This document shows, piece by piece, positions 1 to 11,125 of a stretch of DNA of 64,000 bases. How positions within the stretch are numbered: the first letter of the stretch is position 1; each line of letters opens with the position of its first letter. The DNA comes from Tetracladium setigerum (taxonomy: Eukaryota; Ascomycota; Leotiomycetes; Helotiales): positions 1,612,001 through 1,676,000 of the forward strand of contig PZJY01000002.1 of NCBI GenBank assembly GCA_031472005.1, read 5' to 3'. The notes under the pieces are model-generated. The model was not told where the DNA came from and searched no databases. It saw only the letters and a list, made by a program, of their open reading frames with translations. Both the position numbers and the translations under genes were made by a program.

Positions 1-60
1 GAGGCTGGCAAGCGAGAGGAGACTAAACATGGCCAGGAGGATGACGTTGGTGAGCTTCAT
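1..60 (-). CDS. Secreted or membrane protein, 5' fragment (N-terminus only)
   Basis: Only the first 20 codons lie in the window, reading leftward from an ATG at 60-58. They encode a short basic start followed by a strongly hydrophobic stretch (MKLTNVILLAMFSLLSLASL), which is a textbook signal-peptide core. The coding sequence continues beyond the left edge, so the mature protein and function cannot be judged. The roughly 700 bases between this ATG and the next gene show no coding feature and are presumably its 5' flank. An uncleaved signal anchor is the alternative to a secreted protein. Confidence 0.6.
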   Translation of the reverse strand, partial: MKLTNVILLAMFSLLSLASL

Positions 61-803
61 TTTCAATGAGACTTTGTTTGAAGACTTTATTTATTTAAAT
101 TTCTGCGTCGTGTGAATATTGTTCAAAGAGGAAGTGTTTGCAGATCTTTCTGCGGTTCAGTTGTTGCTGTTTTTGTTGTTGTGTCTCGACGGTGAGGTTA
201 AGTCGCGTCAACTTCAAGAACTAGTGCGGTCGGTCACTTCTGTTCACAACGAAGTTCTTCCATTAAGAAAGGTGAAGTGTTGGATCGCTATTTCGGATCA
301 AAGCCAAGCAAGAGATCTCTGGGAAATAGAAGTCTTCGCAGATGTCAGCGTCGGTTCCTGGATGCAGAGGCGAGTCGAGTCAGAGAGTTTGTTTTTTCAC
401 ACTCCTTTTGAGTTCAAAAAATTTAGGTAAACTTCACGCAAGTGTCTAGAAATGCCCTGAAGGACATGTACAACGGAGAACATGTAAATCAATCTGGGTA
501 TATGGAATACATTTGAGTGAGCTCGGGGATTTGATTGCGGGAAAATTGAACCTCAAACAATTTACAAGATCTAACAACTTAGATGCATACAACAAGACGA
601 GAACTCTTAAAGTCTTCCGGAATAGCACAGAGAAGGAAGAGAAGCTGAAAAGGCTTACAATTAGGATATATTTCAATTGATAATACTATTTAATTATACT
701 TTTCATGCTCATTAGAAAACCAAAACTCCACTACACCTAAACAATCATCATCATGAAGTCAATAATCATTAAGCTCTCCTCACATCATCCCATCCCATTC
801 CAC

Positions 804-1506
804 TCAAGCCATCCCACGTCTAGTCTTCTTATCAAAAACTCTCACAACCTCCACCTTCTGGCAGGTTGGATTTTGCGGCTCAGCCCTGCCGACCTTCCAA
901 GCCAAAGTCTGATACAAATATCCAGCATATGTGTTGCAAACATACCATCTGTACTGATATTTGGTCACAGTCGTGTTGTATGGAATAACGGTATCATCAC
1001 CGTAAGTTGGAACGCTCAATCGATTGGAGGCATCGAAGTAGAAGCCCGTTCCGGTCTCCGAAGGCGAGAAGAGCGGCACGGCAACGTTAGAGCTGAGACC
1101 AGGGTTGATTTGGAGAGGCTCGGATATTTCAAAGTTTGCTCCCTTGAGGAGCCAGGTGATGTAGCCGATCTTGGGTGATGTGGTGGTGTCGTAGAAGGAG
1201 GTGTTGAAGTTGTATTTGTAGGAGTGGGTGCTGAGTTTTTCGCCGACGCAGAGACCTTCGACTTTAGAGGGGAAGAAATATGTAAGTATTGGATTTTTTT
1301 TTTGGTTTGCTTTGGTGAGAAGAAGTGAAGAGGGCGAAAAACTTACTTGCGGCTCCTTCGTGGCAGGAATACAAAGCGACGCCGTTCAGAGTTTTGTTTT
1401 GTGATTGGAGGACGAGAGAGAAGGGTTTTGATGTGATGTTGTATTGTGCAGAGACAAGGGAGCTTGCGAGAGCAACCACGCTGGAAACAAGGATTGAGGT
1501 GTGCAT
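804..1506 (-). CDS. Small secreted protein of unknown function, 205 aa, one intron
   Basis: The ATG at 1506 opens a clear signal peptide (MHTSILVSSVVALASSLVSA) followed by QYNITSKPF. One intron (1346-1262, GTAAGT...AAAG, 85 nt) joins exon 1506-1347 to exon 1261-804 in frame, giving 205 residues. The mature part has several N-glycosylation sequons, few cysteines and aromatic-rich segments such as TKYQYRWYVCNTYAGYLYQ, and ends in a basic tail. It resembles the many small secreted fungal proteins of cell-wall or effector-candidate type, but I do not recognise a named family. A TATA-like element lies about 165 nt upstream of the ATG. Certain as a gene, unknown in function. Confidence 0.82.
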
Positions 1507-1669
1507 TCTTGAGGATGTTTGTATATTTGGTACAAAGTGTATGTGGATGATGTTTGAATGTGATGATTGATTGTTTGGTTGTGTAAACGGAGAAGATTGG
1601 TATCGAATATTGATTAGAAGATGCGACTGCTGATGAGAAAGTGTATCTGGAGAGAGATCCTTCCCTCTT

Positions 1670-1676
1670 TTTATAT
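1670..1676 (-). promoter_or_regulatory. TATA-like element upstream of the small secreted protein
   Basis: The bottom strand reads TATAAAAA about 165 nt upstream of the ATG at 1506, in front of a pyrimidine/adenine-rich leader. Position and sequence fit a fungal core promoter. No transcript start was measured. Confidence 0.4.
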
Positions 1677-2837
1677 TAAGATCTCGATGTTCAGGTGGCA
1701 GGAAGCACAATTCTTCTTTTCGCACTAAGTGAAAGTTAAAGTGGGTGATGCAGCCATCCGCATTGGTGATCACGATGACGTGAATAAACCTCGTATTCAA
1801 TGAACGATTATCGTGACATTTGGAACCGGTGAAAAACAGCTGCTTTTTCTCGTTCCGTTTTTGCCGAGTTCGTTCTCTCTCGGTGCTTGTTTGATCAGCA
1901 TTTGCCAATCGGAGTCTCCATCCTATTGTAGAGGAGAACGCAAATAGGAAATGTTTTGGATAGTCCCTCGGTACTTCACAATTCCATAGCAAGAAGATCG
2001 CCCTAGAGCTATGACGCCAAAAACATTATGATAGGATGACATTATTACTTGAGGCGAAATCGGAAAGTAAAGCCACCCCGTTTGAGAAGTGGCGGCGGGG
2101 AAAGCTCGCAGAAGGTTGAGAATAGTGCGGGGAGACCGGGAAGCTTTCAACACGACGTTTACCTAATTGGGTCGAAAATAAATAAAGAAGCCGCTTAATG
2201 TGCCACTCGGGCCTTTTTTCAACGTTCGTGTGAATGGACGGCAGTTCGAATGTTAGGTACATATACGAGGGTTACACCTGATCGTATAGGGCCATATCAT
2301 GGTGAACTCCGAGGAAGAAGAGATCATACCTTCAAACGTTCAAGTCATGAGCTTTTTACTCTGTTGGTTGTCAAAAATAAATGTCACCCAATTGCGCACT
2401 CAAACGGCCTGCCCGAGTTATCACAGGGCGGCTTGTCCGACGACAAGCTTCGCCCAGGCTGTATTTTTAACAAGGTTTCTGCAGCCACTCTCATTATGCA
2501 TAGCAACCGGAACTTCCTTCTCTTCCACTTCCAGAAAACAAACTGTCGGTTCGTTCATACTTTTACTTTTAGCACATGTCTTGAGTCCCTGAGTATTTCG
2601 ACCTGTCTCATTTGCATGTGGCGGGAAACTCTAATAAATCCTCAGATGGGATGCCCAAAAAATAAATAAAAAAGAATTCGAATAGTACAACTACTTGAGT
2701 ATCATATTAGAAAAGCAAAAACACATCCTAATTGCCTAGGAAACGAGCCAACCTCCTGTCAACAACCAGTTTTCAACCTCCTTCTCATCATGTACAACTA
2801 CTTAGTTAAGTTCTTTACCCTTTGCAATTTTTATTCC

Positions 2838-2882
2838 ATTTTTTTCTTTCTTTTTCTTTCTTTCTTTCCTTTTCTCCTTTCT
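2838..2882. repeat. TTTC-type simple sequence tract
   Basis: A run of TTTTTCTTTC-like units makes an almost pure pyrimidine stretch on the top strand. It is degenerate low-complexity DNA, of a kind common in fungal promoters. Confidence 0.7.
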
Positions 2883-3005
2883 TGGACTGACGTATCGTGC
2901 TGAGTTCTGTGCCAACTCTCACCAGCCCAGGTAAGCCCCCAACCATTTCCATATATATACCAGCAATTAAACACAACTAAACAAGATCACAGCCTCCCTT
3001 CTAGA

Positions 3006-3119
3006 ATGGTATCAAACAAGAAGGCAAAGAAGAAATATATTTCGAGCAAGCAAAACGAAAGAAGCAAGAAAAAGAAACGAGATCTCAATATTCCTGTTCT
3101 TGACGACGCACCTCTCTAG
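3006..3119 (+). CDS. Possible short lysine-rich ORF (37 aa)
   Basis: An ATG at 3006 opens 37 codons with a very basic composition: it begins MVSNKKAKKKYISSKQNE and has a KKKKRD cluster before ending at a TAG. A TATATATA element lies about 50 nt upstream and a CT tract further up, which is why it is mentioned. There is no detectable domain, and it could be chance coding in A-rich DNA or the first exon of something not recognised. Confidence 0.15.
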   Translation: MVSNKKAKKKYISSKQNERSKKKKRDLNIPVLDDAPL

Positions 3120-3943
3120 GTATAATCTTACCTTTCCCGCACAAAATCCAACACTTACTTCACCGACCTCGCCCCTTAGCAGTATACAACGCCAGTGTCA
3201 CCATGTCACAATATCACGATTCAAAAACACCCACCCAACCACCCCATTCAATATCGAGAAGGCTGCAAAAGTCTGCCCAGGCCGGGAGAAGAGAAGAAGG
3301 GGGATCGTAAATGAGGAGGGTGGAAGGATGGATGATAATGTGGTTACCAAATTAATCACTCGTCAAGCCAATTCATTATCCTAGAAGCGTTTCTTTTCCC
3401 CCTCACAGTTTCAAGCCAGCCCAGCCGTAAAACCAGCCCAAGTTGATGAGAAGAATTCCTCATGCGCAAGAAATGGAAAACACAAAGGGCGAAAGGTTTG
3501 TGGGGAGTAAGGTGCGGGAGGAGTGAAGACATTCTTGTATCGCTATCATAGGCATTTTGGAGGCCCCTGAAACAAAACGATTTCCCCAATATCTCTCAGG
3601 GACCTTAGATACAATACAATTCAGCAGTACCTAATAAACCTGACGCCATGGGCGAGAGTTGCGAGCAAATTTGAAATTTCCGCTACCCTATACATAACAG
3701 TTCTCGAACAAATTTGCTGCCAAATAAGAAAAAGAGGAGTTTTTGATTTCTTCGTTTTTCAAGAGGAGAGAGGGAGAGAGGGAGGGAGAGAGAGGAGACT
3801 TCGGTAGGTAGAGTAGGAGTAGGTAGGGTATCCATCATCGTCGTTCCGTTCCACATAAAATGCAAAAAAGGAGGCGGCCGCGCTGCTGCATGCAAATAAA
3901 CAAAGCACAAACGAGCTGCTGAAAAAAAGAGCATTTGCCGTGC

Positions 3944-5055
3944 TTATTCCGATTTGACTATCAAGTTATCCGAAGGTGTGACTCTTTGTGCCCATTCTCT
4001 GTCATTCATTCTTGTGTTAATACACCCACGAGTATTTTGACATGTAAGTGGAAGGAGGAGTGAGGGGGAACTTACGTCCAGGAACCATCATACAACCTTG
4101 TATTTGCTTCCTCGCCATAATTCGCCTCCCTCAATGCAGCATCAATAATTGCAGCTGTGACTCCAGTTCCGCATGTGTTGATTATCGGCTTGCTGGGATC
4201 CACACCCTTCGCCTCAAAGACCTTTTTCAATTCGGCACCAGACAAGATAGTCTTGTTTACTGGGTCCAAAAGATCAGAGACTGGTATCGAGATGCTGTTT
4301 GGCATATGACCGCTCTCCAACCCAGGCCTGGGTTCTGGATCCTTCCCACTCCATCGACCCGCTGATCTCGCATCCAGAATCTGCACCTGCTCTGCACCTT
4401 CCTTGTTATAGTCCTTCACAATCTCCTTCACCTCCTCAAATGCGACAGTCTTGCTAGCGTCAAACTCAGGGATTTGGTAAACGCAAGTATCAACATCCCA
4501 GAACTCCCCACTTTCAGTTGTGTATCCTTCCTCAACCCAAAGCTTGAAATTATTGAGCACATGAACAGAGTTATGTCCGAATGCCTTTAACGTCCATCCC
4601 ACCCTCGGTGCAGAGAAGATACCCTGTTCGAAATCATCGTAAACCACTACCGTATCGTCCCGCTTGATTCCCAATCCGCTCATTGCCTTTGCGAAATCGA
4701 CTGCTGATGGGAGCATATGTGGGTAAGGAGAGCGCTTGTCAATGACCTTGTCAAGATCGAAGAACCTCGCGGATGGGATTCGCTTCGCGCGGAATCTGTC
4801 AATTCCTTTACGTTTGTCGTTAGGGAGGAACCATGTTGCGCAGAGAGCTACCGTTCGGGGGGAGGTGGAGATTTTGGATGGAGAGTTGGCTTTGAGAGCT
4901 TCGGATAGCTCTTTGGGTGTGACGAGGTAGGAGGAGAACTCGCGCTGGGTGGAGGATTGCATGATGGAGATGCGTTGTAATTGTGAGAAGGTTGATTGAG
5001 GTCGGCAGCGAGAAAAGGAGAGAGCTCCTCGGTGGAGAATGGAAGCTGCCGCCAT
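3944..5055 (-). CDS. TUM1: 3-mercaptopyruvate sulfurtransferase (two-domain rhodanese), 344 aa
   Basis: A tandem rhodanese-domain protein. It transfers sulfane sulfur from 3-mercaptopyruvate and in yeast feeds tRNA thiolation; mitochondria and cytosol are the usual sites. Exon 5055-4076 and exon 3998-3944 are joined by a GTAAGT...CAG intron. The last exon restores the conserved C-terminal TEWAQRV and ends NLIVKSE. The catalytic loop in the second domain is INTCGTGVTAA with Cys at about residue 295; CG(S/T)GVTA is the mercaptopyruvate-type signature, unlike CRKGVT of thiosulfate sulfurtransferases. The first 35 or so residues are Arg/Ser-rich and could be a mitochondrial presequence. The frame stays open upstream to 5196, but 5055 (MAAASILHRG) is the best-looking start; a start at the Met about 33 codons further in would give a cytosolic form. 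Divergent from APC11. Confidence 0.93.
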
Positions 5056-5477
5056 AGTGGAGGAGCTTGACGTTTGCAGCTTTGTTATCTCGATTTCATC
5101 CAGCGGGTGAGGAGATGGGGATGTTTGAAGGTTCGGGAGAGGGAAGTAATTATGATGTGTAGAAGAGTGAAAACAGATATTAGAAATTACGGACAAAAGA
5201 ATGAGGGAGTGGTTGAAAGAGGGGTTGGGGGGTGAATGGGATGTTGAGGGTTGATGGTGGTTTGCTCATCCACTGTAAGGTTTTGGGCAAGCACTCACAG
5301 GCCGGGATAAGCTCCAACAACACGTGAAGGAAGCTCGCCGCCTGCCAGTGAACGCGCCGACATTTGTCAAATGTCAACAACCCCACAGCGCATAAGAATC
5401 AATTTCTTCACTATCTTCACCTGCCCTCGCTTTACGAACCTAAGATATCCGGCGCATAAACCAGTAAACAAGGCAAG
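5056..5477. promoter_or_regulatory. Divergent promoter region between TUM1 and APC11
   Basis: About 420 bp separate the two divergent start codons. It carries the leaders of both genes, including a stretch of in-frame upstream codons for TUM1, and no other feature I can support. No specific factor sites are claimed. Confidence 0.5.
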
Positions 5478-5979
5478 ATGAAAGTCACCATTGAAAAATG
5501 GAACGGCGTCGCAACCTGGCGGTGGGACATCCCGGACGACGATGTTTGTGGTATCTGCCAGGTCCATTTCGATGGTACATGCCCAACGTGCAAATACCCT
5601 GGGGATGAATGTCCTTTGCGTGCGTCCCCCCATCTTAACCCAAAACCTCTCTTGAGCTATACTAATTCGTTCTCTTTTGGTTATAATAGTTTCTGGAAAA
5701 TGCGGGCATAACTTTCATATGGTGAGTCTGTGTGTGTGGTGGGGCATAATTCTGAAAGGAACATTAGGACTGATAGTGGTATGTCGCAGCATTGCATTGT
5801 GGAGTGGATCAAGCAGGATTCTTCCAAGGGGCAATGTCCGATGTGTAGGCAGAGTAAGTTTCCTGATTGGGGCGTTTTGGAGAAGATGGTGGGAGAAGAA
5901 ATGCCATGCTAACTGCATCACAGAGTTCGAATGGGGCGAGAATGACACGGTGGTAGACCCCTCGACGTTGAATGTATAA
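5478..5979 (+). CDS. APC11: Anaphase-promoting complex subunit 11 (RING-H2), 97 aa
   Basis: The catalytic RING-H2 subunit of the APC/C ubiquitin ligase, which recruits E2 to drive cyclin and securin ubiquitylation in the nucleus. Four exons (5478-5619, 5690-5721, 5790-5853, 5924-5979) join in frame through GTGCGT, GTGAGT and GTAAGT donors. The product opens MKVTIEKWNGVATWRWDIP, which is diagnostic of APC11. It then shows the RING ligands CGIC, CPTC, C-G-H-x-F-H-M-H-C and CPMCRQ, with the helix IVEWIKQ between them. The C-terminus KFEWGENDT is the usual short tail. Length matches the family (about 85-105 aa). Three introns in under 300 coding bases is dense but typical for filamentous fungi. 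Confidence 0.95.
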
Positions 5980-6434
5980 CTGGGAATTTGGCCTGAAGGG
6001 CGTTACATTTGGTATTAGCATGGAGTTACGGTCGACTTATGGCATATGGGTGCCAGGCGTTTGGGCGTCGATAAAGAGGGTTGGAATTGTGACAGATGGC
6101 AACCACATTGGCTGGTAATGCCTTTGAAGCAATCAAAGACCCAATACCAAGCCAGTTGTTAATACTATGCACATCGTGTTCAAAGAAATAGAGGACGGCG
6201 AGTGCTAGCCACATGGATGGATCAAATCGTAAATAGCAAGAGCCAGACGGTAGTCTCACAGTAAAGTCCGGTCCACTCCTAGGACCCAGGGAAAGATATC
6301 ACCACAGCTAGAATATCGCGTAAATCATTTCCATTTTCATTTCCTTCATGTATGTATATCCGCCGCTATGCTCATCGTCAATCATCCCAAAAGCCGTCCC
6401 AACCACTCAAATCCCATGCTACGCAGCCAATCGC
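5980..6434. other. Convergent intergenic region, APC11 / FKBP
   Basis: About 455 bp between two convergent stop codons. Nothing was recognised here except presumed 3' untranslated regions and terminators. Confidence 0.5.
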
Positions 6435-7126
6435 CTAGAGTTCGTTGTGCTCCTGTCCATCTTGGTCAGTATCGGCTAGAACAACGGAAGCCGCCGCGGC
6501 CGCCTCAGCGATCTTGGTCTTGATAGCTTCCTTGACACCCTCGGTACCTTCGCTTGCAACTGAGGAAGCCTCAGAGCTAGCAGAGCTAGCGACCTTCTCA
6601 ACAATCGATTCTGGTTTCTTGACGCCGGCAATACCCATGAGCTCGGTCTCAAAGACTGTGGGGGACGTGTCAGTAATGATCAGAGTTAAAAAAAACAAAA
6701 AAACTGCAGTGTGATGGATGATTCTCGTACCAAGAGTGCTACCAGCGGGAATTGGGCCCATAGCTCGGTCTCCATAACCGTGCTCAGGTGGAATGGTCAG
6801 AGTTCGCTTCTCGCCAATACACATATCCAGCAGGTTGTTATCCCATCTGCAATAGCAGTTAGCATGTATCCCGGCTCCATGTGTCGAGTCACGCACCCGC
6901 TGATAACCTGTCCTTGACCAACGGTGAAGTCCAATGGCGATCCACGGTCGTAGCTGGCATCAAACTGCTTTCCGGTGGAGAGAAGGGTACCGCGGTAGTG
7001 AACGGAGATCTTGTCTCCCTTCTTCGACTTGCGCTCGCACTCTACGGCACGAGTGACTTCGACTGTAACATCGGCGGCGATGACAGCAGTTGCCAAAGCG
7101 GCAACAGAGAGGGCGAGGAAACGCAT
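6435..7126 (-). CDS. FPR2: ER-lumen FKBP-type peptidyl-prolyl isomerase, 188 aa
   Basis: FK506-binding prolyl cis-trans isomerase of the FKBP2 type, acting in folding inside the endoplasmic reticulum. The ATG at 7126 opens a signal peptide (MRFLALSVAALATAVIAAD). Exons are 7126-6897, 6846-6731 and 6655-6435. The FKBP fold is complete: VHYRGTLLSTGKQFDASYDRG, GQVISGWDNNLLDM, EKRTLTIPPEHGYGDRA, and PAGSTLVFETELMGI. A 55-residue Ala/Ser/Glu-rich extension follows, ending in HNEL, an HDEL-like ER-retrieval signal. Short FKBP2 proteins lack such a long linker, so the isomerase domain is probably held on a flexible retrieval tail. Confidence 0.93.
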
Positions 7127-8727
7127 TGAAGCTGTTGATGGATTTGGTATGCGGGGATCTGTGGGATTGGTGTGTGAGTTAGTAATTGACGAGGAATAAA
7201 TAAGAAAGAGGACAAGATATGAATAAGGAGAAGAAAAGACAAGAGATTGAGATGGTAGAGACAAAGTAATGCTACATTACCTTCAATTGAGTCTTGATTG
7301 TGGTCGTGGAGATTGTGTTGTTCTTTGTTGTTATGATATGGCCACGTTCACATGAGCTCGAGTTGATTAATTGAGGCACGAAAGCGGTGAATGGATAGAG
7401 AGAGCAGTGGGATGATCAATTCAAGTGTGGGGAAATAATGCCACACACAACGGCCACACGCACATTGCACACAATGAGATGAAATGCCAAGGTGTCTGTC
7501 GCTGGCTTCTCCTCATCTCATTTCCCTTCCCTTCACCTCCCCTCTTCAAACTGGCCATCATCATCACTTGAGCAGAAGCCGTCACGGAGACACGAAAACA
7601 CGAAAATGAAGGCCAAGACAGTGGTGGGTGTTTGACTGTTGATTATTTGACTCATATTCAAGGTGAGAGAGAGAGATACTGTATGTATACACCGTTCTGG
7701 GAACAAGCCAGATTAGGGTTGGGTTGGGCTCCCTCTCGGTCAGCACTTGCAAACATCAGCTGAATCCCCCCTTCAGGAGCAGAACAGAATCTCATCCACG
7801 CGGACTTCCACGCCAGATCATTTCCTTCGTCGCAACAACGTCACTGCTCCCATCATCAATATCACCGCCCTTCATATCCCCCAAGGGCGCATCAAGTCCA
7901 AGTGGGAAATGTTGGGGAGCAACGGCGAATATATGATGCTGTTCCAACATCAATTATTGGGGGTCTCCGCTTCGGTCAGCCTTGCAAGGCGCAATAAACA
8001 GCCCCGACGGTGTTTCGTTTGCTCGGCCACCCTCCAAGCCCCAATAGACACCACATTATTCCATTGAAATGGATGTATCTACGAAGAGAATGGAGCAATT
8101 GCTACGTCACGGTGCCATTTTGCCCTGTTGAATCCATGTCGGCAAGGTCAATTCAACGAGGCGGCGCGCTCTTATCCATACGTCTTCCCCCTCGCATTTT
8201 CCCCTTCTTTCCCTTTCCTTTGCCCCCGTCCCTTTCTCATGTCCGCATTCTTCCTGTTAGTCTGCTCGGCTCGGTGTGTTTGGTAGAGGTTGATACTCAC
8301 CGGGACTGATTGAGTCACCATTGTCACAACTTAGTCCTTTTGCGACTCGGCCACGAGCAGCGACTGGCCGCAGCCATTCTCCAATCCCTTTTTCTGTCAG
8401 GCACGACAAGTCTTATGCTCCCGGTAGTACCCTGAGTATGTTTTGTCCGCCTAGAGCTCTCCAGGCTTCCCTTTTGCAGCTTGCTGTTTGCCAGTGTAGC
8501 TTCTAGTATAAGTACATTTGCATTTCTGTCTCCTTTTAATCTCTCTTTCTTCCTCATATCCATACTACACATCACACATCACACATCAGTTATTCTATCT
8601 ACGTCCAACAAACTCGTACAGTCAACAAGTTCGTTTTCTTGTACCTACCAAAACAACAATCAACTTCACCTAAGAGCTCTCTCTACAAGCACACTTATCC
8701 ACACACTCATCCACACAAAGCGACACC
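7127..8727. promoter_or_regulatory. Divergent intergenic region with a TATA element
   Basis: 1.6 kb between the FKBP start and the start of the small serine-rich gene. No convincing gene is present. A TATAAG at 8507-8512 followed by a 215-base pyrimidine- and CA-rich leader points to a promoter for the rightward gene. The TCTTTC/CACATCACACATC-rich DNA just downstream is typical of fungal 5' UTRs. Confidence 0.45.
8507..8512 (+). promoter_or_regulatory. TATA-like element upstream of the small serine-rich gene
   Basis: TATAAG about 215 nt upstream of the ATG at 8728, followed by a pyrimidine-rich leader. Predicted core promoter only. Confidence 0.4.
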
Positions 8728-9168
8728 ATGTCTCTCTCAACATCATCCCGCCGCTATCACCAGGCTCAAAAGCCCACCATTAGCTACTCCCGCGAGCCTT
8801 CAACCGATTCTCGTTCCTCGGAGTCATCTTCAATCACATACTATTCTTCGGGTCGCTCCAGCAATACCTACTACAACTCATCCCAGAGCAGAGAGAACCG
8901 CGAACCTGGACGCGTACACACCTTCCGCGCACATGATTCTGGTTTGTCTCTCTTTACCAACACTACTCACCGCAGGCAAACCGCTAACCTCTCGCTCGCA
9001 GACAACTACCAAGGGAATTACATCTACTCGCCCTCGAACAAAATCAAGGTCATCAACCACAAAGTCGCCCTGGAGGAAGATCGCCGACTCCGTTCTTCCG
9101 AGGCAACACACGAGGATTACAAACGCACTCAACAAAGAGTTGAGAGACACCGCAGTGATCGCACATGA
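8728..9168 (+). CDS. Small serine/tyrosine/arginine-rich protein of unknown function
   Basis: The ATG at 8728 opens MSLSTSSRRYHQAQKPTISY. The N-terminal half is very rich in Ser and Tyr (SSITYYSSGRSSNTYYNSS). The C-terminal half is charged and probably helical (KIKVINHKVALEEDRRLRSS). A 60-nt segment, 8942-9001, has GTTTGT...GCAG borders and is a multiple of three. Splicing gives 126 residues and reads through as AHDSDNYQGNYIYSP, while retaining it gives 146 residues; the spliced form looks cleaner. No signal peptide or recognisable domain, so cytosolic or nuclear location is likely. Good promoter context, unknown role. Confidence 0.6.
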   Translation: MSLSTSSRRYHQAQKPTISYSREPSTDSRSSESSSITYYSSGRSSNTYYNSSQSRENREPGRVHTFRAHDSGLSLFTNTTHRRQTANLSLADNYQGNYIYSPSNKIKVINHKVALEEDRRLRSSEATHEDYKRTQQRVERHRSDRT

Positions 9169-11125
9169 TGATTGAGCAATGGCATACCGCAAGGCTTTCC
9201 AAAGCGTTGGCTGTGAGAAGGCGAGGCGCCAGGGGTGCATCTAAGCGATCATGCCCTGCGTAATGCAGGTGGCGATCGATTTAAGGCTGCACTTTTTTCT
9301 TTGGACAGGAAGCTTTTGTTACCTGGGTTTTGTAATCATTTTTTCCCTTGTAGAACACATGGAGCGGGCGTTGTTGGGGTTTGCTTTTTCTGGGGATATA
9401 CCATGGGGTCTGTTTGCGTATCTGCATCTGCACTGTAACAACATTAGATCTTGATTTTAGAGGATCCATGTTTTGATTGGACTTGGGGTCTTTCACTTGT
9501 TGGGAATTGGGCCATGAACTCCTCCTCGGCATGAATCGAGAGGAAGGGAGGTAGTAATTAGTCTGTGTTATGGTTGAGCGCCCTGCTTTGAGCAGATTCG
9601 TAATACAACCTAACAATTAAATTGCTCTCAATCTCTTCCGTGCCTATCTTATTGTGCTTGACTGGGTCGTTCTTCTTAATTGAGCAATGCTTCCTAGGTG
9701 ATCGATCAAAGTAGATGGCCAACAACCAATACATATGTCATGTGATATCGAAACTCAGAAACATGCTCAAGCTTTCTCTCATAGTCGCATACAACTACCA
9801 CCAACAAATACAATCAGTTAAATCTCAAGATATATTCTAACTTCAATCATTCACTTCACAAACAAGTGCATCCTCACGTGTTCCTCCTCCACACCGTGCT
9901 TGCACTCTTCGATTTGCACTCGGGGATTTTCGCCAAGTGCGCCAAGGCTCTCTGGAAAAGTTGCGGATTTGAGCTTTTCGAAAAAAGTAACTTTTTGGAG
10001 GGAGAAAGTAACGAAAAAGTGATTCGATTTTTGCGACGTGCAACAAACGCGGTCGAGAGCGGCCGCTTGACCGCATCACGTGGAGTCCTCAACATATGTT
10101 GCGCGATTTGAACTTGAGCGGCGGCCTTGAGATGTGTTTAGAAGACTAGAGCAGAGCAGCAGAGCAGCTTTGATGCCAAGATGCTTTTTGGAAAGTCTAC
10201 AAATCTTCCCAACAAGTCGTTTCGTTCCTCCTCCCGTCTTTTGGACAACACATCAACGATGCGCCACTATCACTTCAATCTGCTTGTGCAGGTACGAAGG
10301 ATACGCCTAGAATCCGAAGACTTCAAGTGAGGGTTTCTAGGAAGATCGATGACTTTGTTTTCCCAACCTCTTCCTGTTGATTTCGTGTTTTCGCATGTTT
10401 TTTCGTCTGATGGTATTGCACCTTCATAGTCCAGGCGATCCTTGATTTTCTACCCCTTGAGAATTTTCACGCATGGTGTTGTCATGAAGGGGAGAAAGTC
10501 ACCGAGTGCTTTCCCACGCGATTGATCATCTGTGCTTTCGGATCTTACATCTTCTCGAGTTTATTTGATTAAATCAGGTTTTTGTTGTTGTTGTGCTGCA
10601 TACATATGTGCTGGCGGTGAGCCAACAACAACCAGCCACCCATCCCAATTGAGCTGAAATATTAGATTCGTGCATTTACCCTTTTTCCTGGGAGCTTCAT
10701 GTATGGTCGTCGTCATGTACCTTGTCTTCTTTTGTGAAATGATCGTCTTGTGGATGTGCAAACGATCTTGGTGGCTTGCATTTGCGTGGCCACTTCGAGC
10801 TGAGAACCCTTCTTGCTTCGAAGTCGTTGTCGCGAGGCAATGCGCTTGTTCGGAGTATTACAGTTTCCACAGGGGTGTTGTCGTTGACTTTGATGTGACG
10901 ATAAGGGCCTCGGTCCATGCACAATAAAGAATCAAGGTCTTTGTTCGATGGCTTGATAGGTGATGAGCACAAACCCTTCAAGCTGTGTACCTGCGAAGAA
11001 GTCTTAAAAATGGAGCCTCCCCAGAATTATTTCAGCCCTATCTCTTGCAGTTCGAATCTTAAAATCCTTCCCGAGACCTGCGTGAAGTAGCCAGGCTGCT
11101 TGGAGATCTTATACTTTAAGTCAAC
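9169..11125. other. Intergenic region without a supported gene
   Basis: About 2 kb. Overlapping short frames around 9840-10110 and 10560-10980 lack start context, splice logic or protein character and were not accepted. I see nothing else that can be defended. Confidence 0.5.

Larger units (their letters stand above)
1507..3943. other. Long intergenic region without a confident gene
   Basis: About 2.4 kb between the small secreted protein gene and the 3' end of TUM1. I found no reading frame with convincing splice structure or protein character. It contains a TTTC-rich pyrimidine tract near 2840-2882, a GA-rich tract near 3765-3800, a TATATATA element at 2951-2958 and the lysine-rich short frame listed separately. 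The sequence is moderately AT-rich with many stops, as expected of intergenic fungal DNA. Confidence 0.6.

Noticed and set aside
1264..1992. Single long minus-strand frame of 242 codons including the secreted protein start
   Set aside because: It reads through the intron and a non-coding leader; the spliced gene at 804-1506 explains the conserved part.
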